Source: Pseudomonas arsenicoxydans (GTDB lineage Bacteria > Pseudomonadota > Gammaproteobacteria > Pseudomonadales > Pseudomonadaceae). Taken from it: a stretch of DNA of 64,000 bases. Under the pieces are notes generated by a model, which did no database searches, was not told the DNA's origin, and saw nothing but the letters and a program-made list of their open reading frames with translations. The first letter of the stretch is position 1. The number at the start of each line of letters is the position of its first letter. Position numbers and translations under genes: made by a program. Shown here piece by piece: positions 43,287 through 52,226 of this stretch. The stretch spans positions 3,295,001 to 3,359,000 of the forward strand of contig NZ_LT629705.1 in NCBI RefSeq assembly GCF_900103875.1, in the 5' to 3' direction.

Positions 43287-44480
43287 ATGAGCAGCACCAC
43301 CTTTCCTATCCAGGCCGCGAGTCGACAGGTATGGGGAGCCGTCCTCGCGATGTCTCTGTGCGCCTTTGCCCTGGTGACTTCGGAGTTTCTGCCGGTGAGC
43401 TTGCTCACACCGATTGCGACTGATCTTGCCCTGACGGAGGGGCAGGCCGGACAAGCGATTTCCATCTCAGGCCTCTTCGCGGTCGTCACCAGTCTCTTCA
43501 TCTCTTCAGTCATCCGTCGACTCGACCGAAGGCCCGTTTTGCTTTTCCTGACCGGCTTGATGATTGCCTCAGGCGCGCTCGTCGCCTTTGCCCCGAACTA
43601 CTCGACACTGATGGTGGGCCGAGCCATTTTGGGAATCGCTATTGGTGGCAGTTGGTCGATGTCGACTGCCGTCATGATGCGGATTGCACCTGAGCATTTT
43701 GTGCCTAAGGCTATCGCTTTGATTCAGGGCGGCACGGCACTCGCAACGGCTGTCGCGGCTCCCATTGGCAGTTACATGGGTGGGCTGATCGGCTGGCGAG
43801 GTGCATTTTTCTGCGTGGTTCCACTCGCCGCGTTGGCGCTCTGTTGGCAAGCATTTACGTTGCCGAAAATGCCTGGGCAAAATGAGTCTGGCTCCGTAAC
43901 GGATGTGTTTCGGCTACTGGCTAACGCCAAAGTCTCGCTGGGCATGGCCGCAGTGGCATTTTTGTTTATGGGGCAGTTCGCGTTGTTCACCTATCTGCGT
44001 CCATTCCTGGAGTTGGTGACCCGCGTTGATGTGTCTGGACTCTCCCTGCTATTGCTGATTATCGGAATGGCCGGATTGCTGGGCACCATGGTGATCGGCT
44101 CGGTGTTGAACACAAGTCTTCATCGAGTGCTGATGATCATCCCATTGTTGATGTCGGGGATTGCTGCGGCGCTACTCGTATTTGGCAGCTCGATGTGGGC
44201 GACCGCCGTCCTGCTGGGCATGTGGGGCCTGATTGCTACGTGTGCACCTGTCGGTTGGTTCACATGGTTATCGCGCACGCTTCCGGACGATGCCGAAACC
44301 GGAGGTGGCCTGATGGTGGCGGTGATTCAGTTGGCGATCACGCTCGGCGCGACGGTGGGCGGTTTGCTCTATGACGGAGTTGGCTACCAGGCAACGTTCA
44401 TCGCAAGTGGAGTATTTCTTTTACTGGCTGCGGTGCTCGCATTGTTTGTATCGAGATCGGATTTGCCGTCATTGCGATGA
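43287..44480 (+). CDS. MFS transporter (DHA1-type exporter)
   Basis: The 397-residue protein has 12 predicted membrane helices. The MFS loop 2-3 signature appears as RRLDRRPVLL, and TM4-5 carry AILGIAIGGSWSMSTA and GGTALATAVAAPIGSY, as in sugar- or drug-efflux proteins of the AraJ/NepI group. I chose ATG 43287 with GGAG 7 bases upstream over an earlier frame start at 43251. With the hydrolase it may make a small detoxification or export unit. Confidence 0.88.
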   Translation: MSSTTFPIQAASRQVWGAVLAMSLCAFALVTSEFLPVSLLTPIATDLALTEGQAGQAISISGLFAVVTSLFISSVIRRLDRRPVLLFLTGLMIASGALVAFAPNYSTLMVGRAILGIAIGGSWSMSTAVMMRIAPEHFVPKAIALIQGGTALATAVAAPIGSYMGGLIGWRGAFFCVVPLAALALCWQAFTLPKMPGQNESGSVTDVFRLLANAKVSLGMAAVAFLFMGQFALFTYLRPFLELVTRVDVSGLSLLLLIIGMAGLLGTMVIGSVLNTSLHRVLMIIPLLMSGIAAALLVFGSSMWATAVLLGMWGLIATCAPVGWFTWLSRTLPDDAETGGGLMVAVIQLAITLGATVGGLLYDGVGYQATFIASGVFLLLAAVLALFVSRSDLPSLR

Positions 44481-44606
44481 CAATGCCGCAGCAGCTGAAC
44501 AGATCCTGTCGACCCGTCAGATTTCATCTTGTCTGACGCATTTGCGGCCTAGGATGAAGTGCGCACATTCGTATGGCCACGCGTCGAACCCACAGGAAAC
44601 TGAAAA

Positions 44607-44807
44607 ATGATCCCGAACCTCCTCAAAGTCGTGATGATCGCCGGTGCTTTGCTGTTGAGCGCTTGCTCGGGCGTGAGTACCAACACGTGTTTTTCACAAG
44701 GTTGCCAATCTTTCGACGGCCATGGTGCCAACCAGTTGAAGTTCGGTGGAAGTGCAATCGGCAACAGTTTCAGTCAGTACAGTTCGGGTTTGTTGCACGA
44801 TGACTGA
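44607..44807 (+). CDS. Small predicted lipoprotein
   Basis: The 66-residue protein has a clear lipoprotein signal, MIPNLLKVVMIAGALLLSAC (Cys20). The 46-residue mature part has two further Cys (TCFSQGC) and ends GLLHDD. AGGAAACTG lies upstream of the ATG. I do not recognise the family. It stands alone between the MFS gene and the PheC-like gene. Confidence 0.7.
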   Translation: MIPNLLKVVMIAGALLLSACSGVSTNTCFSQGCQSFDGHGANQLKFGGSAIGNSFSQYSSGLLHDD

Positions 44808-44914
44808 GGTGTGACGCGACGGCGGGGGAAATCTGGCCTGCTCACGTCATTGCCTGATGCCCCGTCGACCACCGCGCAGTCGGACGCAGGCTGCGGGGAT
44901 CGCGCATGTTGCGG

Positions 44915-45706
44915 CTATTTGGAGGCGGGCGTTGCGATCCATTGACCCAGAATTTTCTGGTAGTTGCCGGTGACCTTCGTCAGGTGCAGCCACTGATCGA
45001 CGTACAACTTCCAGGTGATGTCATCACGGGGTAGCAAGTAGGCTTTCTCGCCGTACTGCATGAATTGGCTCGGGTTCACCGCGCACAAACCGGGTTTGAG
45101 TTTCTGCTGGTACAGCGCTTCCGACGCATCGGTAATCATCACGTCGGCCTTCTTGTCCAGCAGCTCCTGGAAGATCGTCACGTTGTCGTGAAGGCTTAAC
45201 TGCGCCTTGGGAAGAAAGGCGTGGACAAACGCTTCGTTGGTGCCGCCGGCCGGTTCAACCAGGCGAACCGCAGGCTGGTTGATCTGCTCGACCGTCTGGT
45301 ACAGCGCCTGATCTTCGCAACGCACCAGCGGGATCTTGCCGTCGACGTCCAACGTGGTGCTGAAGAAGGCTTTTTTCTGGCGTTCCAGCGTGACGGAGAT
45401 GCCGCCGACACCGATATCGCACTTGCCCGCCAGCATGTCGGGCATCAGGGTTTTCCAGGTGGTCTGCACCCACTCGACCTTGACGCCGAGGCTGTCGGCC
45501 AGCGTGCGAGCCATCGCGATGTCGATGCCCGAGTATTCGCCGTCTTCGGCTTTGTAGGTATAGGGTTTGTAGTCGCCCGTGGTGCAAACCCGCAATTGGC
45601 CTTGCTGGATGACGCTGTCCAGATGCGAGGGGCCTTCCGCTGCCTGAGCACTGAGGGACAATGCAAGCAGGCCACCTAGCATCATTGTGCTTGTTATGGT
45701 TTTCAT
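44915..45706 (-). CDS. PheC-like periplasmic cyclohexadienyl dehydratase / solute-binding protein
   Basis: The 263-residue protein has a signal peptide (about 1-21, AQA) and a type 2 periplasmic-binding fold. Its motifs agree closely with P. aeruginosa PheC as I remember it: RVCTTGDYKPYTY, GGISVTLERQKKAFFS, GGTNE, DNVTIFQELLDKKAD and KAYLLPRDD...YVDQWLHL. PheC converts prephenate or arogenate to phenylpyruvate or phenylalanine in the periplasm. No ABC permease genes flank it, which favours an enzyme over a transporter subunit. ATG 45706 gives the signal peptide. Confidence 0.75.
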   Translation of the reverse strand: MKTITSTMMLGGLLALSLSAQAAEGPSHLDSVIQQGQLRVCTTGDYKPYTYKAEDGEYSGIDIAMARTLADSLGVKVEWVQTTWKTLMPDMLAGKCDIGVGGISVTLERQKKAFFSTTLDVDGKIPLVRCEDQALYQTVEQINQPAVRLVEPAGGTNEAFVHAFLPKAQLSLHDNVTIFQELLDKKADVMITDASEALYQQKLKPGLCAVNPSQFMQYGEKAYLLPRDDITWKLYVDQWLHLTKVTGNYQKILGQWIATPASK

Positions 45707-45867
45707 TTCTGGCGGGCTTTTGTGATGGAGTGGGGGTGAAGGAAGGGGAGTGTAGTAAAACAGTTTCTCGGCTGTCATCCATGACGAAAAAGAGCGCTCA
45801 TTGTGGGAGCGCCCTTTTTTCAACAGTGTGTCCCGTCTGGACGCGATGTGGCCCTTGCCGTTCGGAC

Positions 45868-46137
45868 TCAGCGACAGCAGCAGCTGGAACCGCCGCACCC
45901 CGACTTTTTCTGTACGGGTTCGGGTGTTTGTACTGCCCGCACGCTTGCCGGATACCCTGCCTCCTTCAGTGCCGACAACAGGTCATCGCTGTCGGTGTTG
46001 CCGGTCACTTTGACCCGGCCGGACGCCAGATCGACCGTCACTTCCCCCACTCCGGCAAGCGGTTGCAACGCAGCATTGACATGTTTGACGCAGCTGCCGC
46101 AGCTCATGCCTTCGACTTGTAGTTCAGTACCGTTCAT
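45868..46137 (-). CDS. HMA-domain copper-binding protein with Cys-rich tail
   Basis: The 89-residue protein is a single heavy-metal-associated domain with the GMSCGSC metal site (residues 11-17) and the ferredoxin-like fold pattern of CopZ chaperones. The C-terminal tail PVQKKSGCGGSSCCCR adds four Cys, unusual for CopZ, and may form a second metal site. AGAGGT precedes ATG 46137. The next gene upstream encodes a Met-rich periplasmic protein, so a copper role is likely; no P-type ATPase is in the window. Confidence 0.8.
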   Translation of the reverse strand: MNGTELQVEGMSCGSCVKHVNAALQPLAGVGEVTVDLASGRVKVTGNTDSDDLLSALKEAGYPASVRAVQTPEPVQKKSGCGGSSCCCR

Positions 46138-46235
46138 TGCGTGTACCTCTTTTGCCGTGAGTAGCGTTGATGTGATGACATGGATCGATGGTTGACCTTG
46201 CCACGATGGCAAGGTCAAGCGCTTGTTTCAGCACG

Positions 46236-46640
46236 TTAGTTGCTCATTGGCATCTTCATCATGCTCGACTGCTGATCCATCATTTTCATCATCATGCCCA
46301 TCATCTGGTCTGGGCCGTCCTTGCTGCCGGACATGCCTTTGCCCATGCTCATGCCTTCGCAGTTTTTGTGCATCATGCCCATGCTGTCCTTCATCGTTGC
46401 CATGCCTTCCTGCATGGCGATCTGGCGTTCGGCAGGGGTTTTGGCAGCGGCCATTTTTTCGTGGGCCGCCCGCATTTTCTGCATCTGTTCGCTCATGGCC
46501 TTGTCTTGTGCGGGCGCGGCTTGAGAGGTGGCGGCCGGAGTGGTGGGCGCTGTGTCGGAGGACTGTTCGTCGAGGGCCATGGCCATTAATGGGCTGCTGA
46601 TGAGCAGTGCGGCGACGACGGATTTGAGGTGCTTGTGCAT
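46236..46640 (-). CDS. Met-rich periplasmic protein
   Basis: The 134-residue protein has a signal peptide (about 1-22, AMA) and an Ala/Pro/Thr linker. A helical part is very rich in Met with some His (EQMQKMRAAHEKMAAAKT, MKDSMGMMHKNCEGMSMGKG, and QMMGMMMKMMDQQSSMMKM near the C-terminus). Met clusters like these bind Cu(I) in periplasmic copper proteins. The family is not recognised. Position between the HMA protein and the copA relic supports a copper function. Confidence 0.72.
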   Translation of the reverse strand: MHKHLKSVVAALLISSPLMAMALDEQSSDTAPTTPAATSQAAPAQDKAMSEQMQKMRAAHEKMAAAKTPAERQIAMQEGMATMKDSMGMMHKNCEGMSMGKGMSGSKDGPDQMMGMMMKMMDQQSSMMKMPMSN

Positions 46641-46804
46641 GGCAATCTCCAGGGAGTCAGGGACGTGACGCGCCAGAGAGGCGCAACCAAAACGTAAGGA
46701 CGGCTAGCCGGCACGCGCAGGTGGGTTTTAATCGTTGAATCGAGCCCGATCCAAGAGGGATATCTTGAGGTTAGTCCTGAGCGAAAGGCTGTCATTGATC
46801 CATA

Positions 46805-47086
46805 TCAAGTGACGCCCCTTTGCGTTAGTTTTCGCTCATTTGCGGGCTTAAAGTCCCCAGCCAGGCGACCAACCCTACTGTTGGTGGTCATGGCGGTGCG
46901 CGGATTGCCGGTAATGTTGACCGCGGTTTCGCCGATCGACAGCTCGAACTCGGTGCCCGCTAGCACCTGAGGTTCGCCAGGGCTGGTAACCGCCCAGACA
47001 GGCGTGCGCCATAAACCGAGGCCGGCGAGCAATCCGCTCGCGGCCGGGCCTTTAACGAAGGTGCGTCTTGTGGTGCTGGAGTGCAT
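46805..47086 (-). pseudogene. copA: Truncated copA relic (multicopper oxidase N-terminus)
   Basis: From ATG 47086 the first about 65 residues match the start of CopA-type multicopper oxidases. A Tat signal, SSTTRRTFVKG, is followed by GLLAGLGLWRTPVWAVTSPGEPQVLAGTEF in parts, then ELSIGETAVNITGNPRTAMT. A normal CopA of about 600 residues would continue into INGSxPGPxLRWREGD. Here it reads TNSRVGRLAGDFKP and stops after 93 residues. All copper ligands are gone, so this is a deletion remnant. Confidence 0.75.
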
Positions 47087-47193
47087 GCCGTTTACCCGGT
47101 CCGTCAACTTGGGAAGTTGACGGGGAGGCTAACGAGCGCTGCCTTTCAGAAGTCTGAGGCGGGGATTACAGTTTTGACAGGTTCACGCCGGGT

Positions 47194-47898
47194 TTACTTG
47201 CGCACGGTGTTTTTGCCGGCTGAGGCCATCGTGCCGCTGCCACAATTGATGTACGAAGAGGACTTCAGCCAGCGCTGATCCGGATAATAGGAAAACAGAA
47301 GCTGCCCATCTTTCATCGAATCGATCAGTCGACGAGCTACCGCCGGTCGGACGGCGGGGCAACCGAGGCTCCTGCCGATCCGCCCGTTGATGCGGGCAAG
47401 TACCGGACTGACGTAAGGTGCGCCGTGGATGACGATTGCACGGTCAAACGCGTTGTCATTGAAACCAGGCTCCAGGCCTTCCATGCGCAACGAGTAGCCG
47501 TTTTGTCCGACATAGCTCTGTTGCGTACGATATAAGCCGAGACTGGTGGCAAAGCTCTCGTTTTGATTGGAGAAGTTGACGGCCATGTTTTCGCCGCTGT
47601 TGCGTCCATGGGCGACGAGTTCATGAAACAGCAACTTGCGCTTCTTTAAATCGAACACCCACAGGCGTTGTTCGGTCGAAGGCAGCGAATAATCGATGAT
47701 CGCCAGTCTTTGCACCGGGCCAGCGCCTTGAGCGATGCTGCATTGTGAAGCGCGAACGGCGAGGTTGATGACGTTGGCGTTAGCGTTCGGAGCCGCTTTG
47801 ATGAGGGCGGCGGAGAGCGAATCGGCGTAGGCTGACGGTACGGACATTGCAGTCAAAAGCAGGCCCGCAAGTAGATAGCCAAAACGTAGTGGCGCCAT
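47194..47898 (-). CDS. Murein L,D-transpeptidase catalytic-domain protein
   Basis: The 234-residue protein has a signal peptide (about 1-25, AYA). The catalytic region VIHGAPYVS (His159) and GRSLGCPAVRP (Cys180) matches the YkuD_2-type L,D-transpeptidase fold. It would cross-link or modify peptidoglycan in the periplasm. No peptidoglycan-binding domain is attached. It diverges from the larger L,D-transpeptidase with 82 bases between. Confidence 0.85.
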   Translation of the reverse strand: MAPLRFGYLLAGLLLTAMSVPSAYADSLSAALIKAAPNANANVINLAVRASQCSIAQGAGPVQRLAIIDYSLPSTEQRLWVFDLKKRKLLFHELVAHGRNSGENMAVNFSNQNESFATSLGLYRTQQSYVGQNGYSLRMEGLEPGFNDNAFDRAIVIHGAPYVSPVLARINGRIGRSLGCPAVRPAVARRLIDSMKDGQLLFSYYPDQRWLKSSSYINCGSGTMASAGKNTVRK

Positions 47899-47980
47899 AT
47901 AGATGTCTCATCATGTTAAGTTCGAGTCTAGCAGGGGCATTGAAAGCTGGACGTTGAATGCGGGAGATTAAGGATTATTC

Positions 47981-49723
47981 ATGGTGCTTTTAACAAGGTT
48001 ATTCTTCATAAGCCGCATATTTTTTATGGGCTTTCTGATCAGCGGCACGGCCTTTGCGGAAACTTCGCCGATTGAGCCTGTAGATGCGCCTATCTCCGTT
48101 ATCGAGGCGGCAGCGGACGATAACGTCGCTCAATCGATTCAGGCGTCGCTCGAGCCCTTGAAAAGCGCGTTCCCACCGCTGCTCACGGCGCCACGCTATC
48201 GGCGGGTGGACGTCAGCCGTCTGGTCATGGATTTTTATACGCACCGTGCTTATCGCGCCGCGTGGACCGATGACAGCGATGTCGCACAATTGATCGCCAG
48301 CCTGAACGCGACCGACGCCGATGGCTTGATCCCCGCGGATTTTCATGTCGATGAGTTGGTCCGCTCCCACGCCGCTATACAGGCGACCCCGGTAACGCCC
48401 GAGCAACGCGCGGCGTTCGATGTGGCGACCACGCATACGTTTATCACCGCGCTGTTGCAGCTGCGCCGGGGTAAGGTCGATCCTTCGCGGCTCGATATCC
48501 ACTGGAATTTTGATTCCAATGGCGTCGACCCCCGTGACGACGTCAACACCTTCTTCGCCGCGCTCGACCATCACGACGTGGCGAAGGCGTTTGCTCTAGC
48601 GCCGCCGCAAGAGGCGGTGTACGTCGGCTTGCGTCAGGCCCTGGCGCAATTGCGTGGTATTCGGGATCGGGGCGGTTGGCCGAAAGTGGCGGTGGACCAT
48701 TCGCTCAAACCGGGCATGGACGAACCGGCTGTCGCGCAGTTGCGCGCGAGGATGGTCGCAGCCGGTTTCCTCGACCCTCGATTGATCCACGGCACGAAAT
48801 ACGACGGCGCCGTCACCGCGGCGGTGAAAAAGTATCAAAACGAGCAATACCTGGGCGCGGACGGCATGGCCGGGGCGACAACTCTGGCCGCGCTGAACGT
48901 GCCCGTGCAGGCGCGAATCGATCAGGTGCGGGTGAACATGGAGCGGGCGCGCTGGCTGCTCTACAAACTCCAGGGCACTTTCGTCATTGTCGATATCGCC
49001 GGCTATAAGGTGGCGATGTACCGCGATGGTCAACCGATCTGGCGGTCCCGGGTGCAGGTCGGTAAAACGGCGCGCAACACGCCGATCTTCCAGGCGCAGA
49101 TTAGCTACATCACGTTCAACCCGACCTGGACCGTGCCGCCGACGATCCTCAAGGAGGACGTGCTGCCCAAGATCCAGAACAATCCCGGCTACCTGGCCGC
49201 CAACCGTATTCGCGTGCTGGACCGGGAAGGCAATGTGCTTGATCCCTCGACCGTCGACTGGAGCAACCCGCGCGGGCTGACCCTGCGCCAGGACGCAGGA
49301 CCGGACAGCTCGCTGGGTCAAGTGGTGATCCGTTTTCCCAACGAGTATTCGATTTACCTTCACGACACACCGCACCGCGAGCTGTTTGCCAAAACCGTGC
49401 GCGCCACCAGTTCCGGCTGCATTCGGGTAGAGAATCCGCTGCAACTGGTGGAGCTGTTGTTCAACGACCCGGTTAAATGGAACAGCGAAGGCATTCAAAA
49501 GCAGTTGGCCAACGGCAAGACCGAGAACATCCGGCTTCCGGTCAAAGTGCCGGTGTTGCTGGCCTACTGGACCGTTGATCTGGGAAGTGACGGACGAGTG
49601 GTGTTCAAACCTGATGTGTATGGGTACGACGAACCGGTATTGCGGGCACTGAACCGGCCTTCGCCGATGCCCGTGCTGGATTTGCACTCGGCGGTCGGTT
49701 CAGTGGCGTCGGCACGGCAGTAG
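47981..49723 (+). CDS. YcbB/LdtD-type L,D-transpeptidase
   Basis: The 580-residue protein has a signal segment (about 8-27), a scaffold domain, a PG_binding_1 domain (about 245-310, with YDGAVTAAVKKYQNEQYLGADGMAG in pieces) and a YkuD catalytic domain. That domain has IYLHDTPHRELF and ATSSGCIRVENP (Cys480). This is the LdtD (YcbB) layout that makes 3-3 peptidoglycan cross-links. Length fits the family (about 600). It is divergent from another L,D-transpeptidase. Confidence 0.92.
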   Translation: MVLLTRLFFISRIFFMGFLISGTAFAETSPIEPVDAPISVIEAAADDNVAQSIQASLEPLKSAFPPLLTAPRYRRVDVSRLVMDFYTHRAYRAAWTDDSDVAQLIASLNATDADGLIPADFHVDELVRSHAAIQATPVTPEQRAAFDVATTHTFITALLQLRRGKVDPSRLDIHWNFDSNGVDPRDDVNTFFAALDHHDVAKAFALAPPQEAVYVGLRQALAQLRGIRDRGGWPKVAVDHSLKPGMDEPAVAQLRARMVAAGFLDPRLIHGTKYDGAVTAAVKKYQNEQYLGADGMAGATTLAALNVPVQARIDQVRVNMERARWLLYKLQGTFVIVDIAGYKVAMYRDGQPIWRSRVQVGKTARNTPIFQAQISYITFNPTWTVPPTILKEDVLPKIQNNPGYLAANRIRVLDREGNVLDPSTVDWSNPRGLTLRQDAGPDSSLGQVVIRFPNEYSIYLHDTPHRELFAKTVRATSSGCIRVENPLQLVELLFNDPVKWNSEGIQKQLANGKTENIRLPVKVPVLLAYWTVDLGSDGRVVFKPDVYGYDEPVLRALNRPSPMPVLDLHSAVGSVASARQ

Positions 49724-49754
49724 TAGCGGGCGACCTTGAGGTCGCCCGCAGGTC

Positions 49755-50219
49755 TCAGAGCTCTAGCCCCTCCTGCACCACCGCCAGCAGGTTATGCTCG
49801 GTCAACGCCACCGCATCCGGTTGTTGCCCGTAATGTTCAATCGCCTGCAACCACCAATGCGTCTCGCCGTGTTCACCTACGGTGCGCAGTAGGGCAAGCT
49901 CCCTGTTTTTGGCGTGAATCTCCACGCGGCCCGCACCATCTTCGGTGAAACGCGCAACAGGATCGAAAGTGATGCGATGATCATTACCCTCGATCAGCAA
50001 TTGATCGATCGCATAGTCGAACGTTTCACCATCCAAATCGCGCTCAAAGACATGAGTGGGATTGCGCCGCAGGACCAGGCCCACTTCGGTTACGGGCACC
50101 AGCCACGCCTCGATCTGATGGTACAGCTCGTAGACCTGGCCCGGCCAACTGTCGATCACCTGCTCAGCATGGGGCTGCCGTTGTTTCAACTTCGCCGCGA
50201 GTTCGTCTGCCTTACTCAT
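49755..50219 (-). CDS. Conserved hypothetical protein
   Basis: I do not recognise this 154-residue protein. From ATG 50219 (AGGGAATCG upstream) it begins MSKADELAAKLKQRQPHAEQ and looks cytosolic, with an alpha-helical start and a beta-rich middle (TFDPVARFTEDGAGRVEIHAK). It converges with the L,D-transpeptidase gene (stops 31 bases apart). The frame extends further upstream to 50327 but without ribosome-site support. Confidence 0.7.
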   Translation of the reverse strand: MSKADELAAKLKQRQPHAEQVIDSWPGQVYELYHQIEAWLVPVTEVGLVLRRNPTHVFERDLDGETFDYAIDQLLIEGNDHRITFDPVARFTEDGAGRVEIHAKNRELALLRTVGEHGETHWWLQAIEHYGQQPDAVALTEHNLLAVVQEGLEL

Positions 50220-50513
50220 TTCGATTCCCTGTGGTGGTCTATGAGTAATCGTAGCTGCTTGAGCGTAACCCTGGTTTTGCCCTGCGTCATGTCGGCTACA
50301 CAATCGTGACAAATCATCTCTGGGCAAATGCTCTGTTCTGCGACACCGCTAGCTCTAGGGACAAAAACTCCACCAGATCACACGGGCGCATATGCACAGT
50401 GCGATGCACCGGCTATCCAAAGGACAATTGCCCCTCACTCTTGCGTAGACTAAGCTCACAAAAAATAAGGGCTTTGGGCCGTTGCCCATGCCTTGCCCTT
50501 ACAGGAAGAGCTT

Positions 50514-52085
50514 TTGCCTATCCCCATTCAAGACCCTGATCAAGCCCCGGGCGGTGCGTTGAAACGGTTGCCGCTGCTCAAGGCGGCGGTGCTGTTTATC
50601 GTGACGGTGTGCCTCTGTCTCTGTGCGCTTCTGTATCTGCAGCTGGAGCAATCGCGCCGCCACGATCTGGAATTGGCGCGAGTGGCGTCGTCGAACCTGA
50701 CTCGCGCAATGGCGCAGCAGGCCGAAGACGCTTTAATGAAAGCCGATCTGGTGTTGACCAGTCTGGTGGACTGGATCCAGATCGATGGCTACGGCACCGC
50801 GCAACGGCCTCGCTTACAGAAAACCTTGGCCCGGCGGGCGCAGGCGCTTGGGCAGTTGCACGGGATTTTCCTGTTCGACAAGCAGGGACAGTGGATTGTC
50901 ACCTCGTTCGAGGATATGCCCCGAGGCCCGGGCGTTGCGGATCGGGAATACTTCAAATTCCACCAGCAGAACGCCTCCACGGTCGCGCACATCGGGCCGG
51001 CGATTCGCAGTCGGCAGAATGGCGAGTGGATCATTCCGGTCTCCAAGCGGGTGAACGACAAGAACGGCAACTTCCAGGGCGTGTTGTTGGCCGGGATCAA
51101 AATGTCCTACTTCGATCAGTTCTTCAAAAGCTTCAGCATCGATGACAACGGTTCGATGTTTTTGGCGTTGACCGACGGCACGTTACTGGCGCGCCGGCCG
51201 TTTGTGGAGTCGCAGATCGGCTCATCGTTGGCCAAGGGTGACATCTTTCAGAAACACTTGATCAACGCGCCCGCCGGCAACGCGATGATCAACTCGGTCG
51301 TGGATGGCACTGTGCGCTTGTATGGCTACCGTCAACTCGATGCTTATCCGCTGGTGGTGTCGGCGGCGTCGTCCAGGGATTCGATTCTCAAGGATTGGTA
51401 TGGCACGGCGTTTCAATCCAGCGTGATCGTGGCGCTGGTTTTGATGGGTATCGGTTTGTTCGGTTGGGTGTTCGTGCGTCAGGTGCGCCTCGGCGAACGA
51501 GTCGAGGCGGATTTGCGCAAGGCCAAGGACGCGCTGAAGCTGATTGCCACTCACGATAGCCTGACGGGGCTGGCCAATCGCCGGCTGTTCGAGCAGGCGT
51601 TGGACATCGAGTTCGGCCGGGGTGCCCGGCAGTCGAGTTCGTTGAGCCTGATCATGCTCGATATCGATTATTTCAAGCGTTACAACGATGCTTACGGTCA
51701 CGTGGCGGGGGACCATTGCCTGGCTGAGGTGGCGCGAGCCGTCAAGAGTTGCTGCCATCGAAAAGCCGATCTGGCGGTGCGTTATGGCGGGGAGGAGTTT
51801 GCCGTATTGCTGCCCGACACCAACATTCATGGCGCGCTGGTCATTGCCGAACAGATCCGCCGCAGCGTCATGGGCAAGAACATCACCCACAGTGGTTCAC
51901 CGACGGGCTATCTGACGGTCAGTCTTGGCTGCTATGCGTTTGTGCCGACCGCGCTCGACACCATCGAAGTGTTCATCGAACGCGCCGATGCGGCGTTGTA
52001 TCAGGCCAAGCATTCGGGGCGAAATCGTGCAGCCGTGTTGTCGATGGAAGGCGGGGTGGAGGCGCTGATGCGCTCCGATCGTTGA
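50514..52085 (+). CDS. Cache-GGDEF diguanylate cyclase
   Basis: The 523-residue membrane protein has TM1 (about 22-44), a periplasmic dCache-type sensor (about 45-300, with IFLFDKQGQWI and DREYFKFHQ), TM2 (about 305-325) and a GGDEF domain. The active site RYGGEEF is intact (GGEEF 425-429), and the inhibitory I-site RKAD (416-419) lies five residues before it. It should make c-di-GMP with product inhibition in response to an external ligand. TTG 50514 is preferred because AGGAAG stands about 6 bases upstream. Confidence 0.9.
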   Translation: MPIPIQDPDQAPGGALKRLPLLKAAVLFIVTVCLCLCALLYLQLEQSRRHDLELARVASSNLTRAMAQQAEDALMKADLVLTSLVDWIQIDGYGTAQRPRLQKTLARRAQALGQLHGIFLFDKQGQWIVTSFEDMPRGPGVADREYFKFHQQNASTVAHIGPAIRSRQNGEWIIPVSKRVNDKNGNFQGVLLAGIKMSYFDQFFKSFSIDDNGSMFLALTDGTLLARRPFVESQIGSSLAKGDIFQKHLINAPAGNAMINSVVDGTVRLYGYRQLDAYPLVVSAASSRDSILKDWYGTAFQSSVIVALVLMGIGLFGWVFVRQVRLGERVEADLRKAKDALKLIATHDSLTGLANRRLFEQALDIEFGRGARQSSSLSLIMLDIDYFKRYNDAYGHVAGDHCLAEVARAVKSCCHRKADLAVRYGGEEFAVLLPDTNIHGALVIAEQIRRSVMGKNITHSGSPTGYLTVSLGCYAFVPTALDTIEVFIERADAALYQAKHSGRNRAAVLSMEGGVEALMRSDR

Positions 52086-52226
52086 TAAATTTCGTGTGTT
52101 TGTTTCAGGCTTGCAACAGTTTTTGGCCGTTTGTCTCCCTGTCATATCCGTCTGTTTTGATCGTCTAGAGTTGCGGTAGCTCTGCCGAGCCCGGCGGATC
52201 TCCCCACAGCACGGACGATTGCCAAC

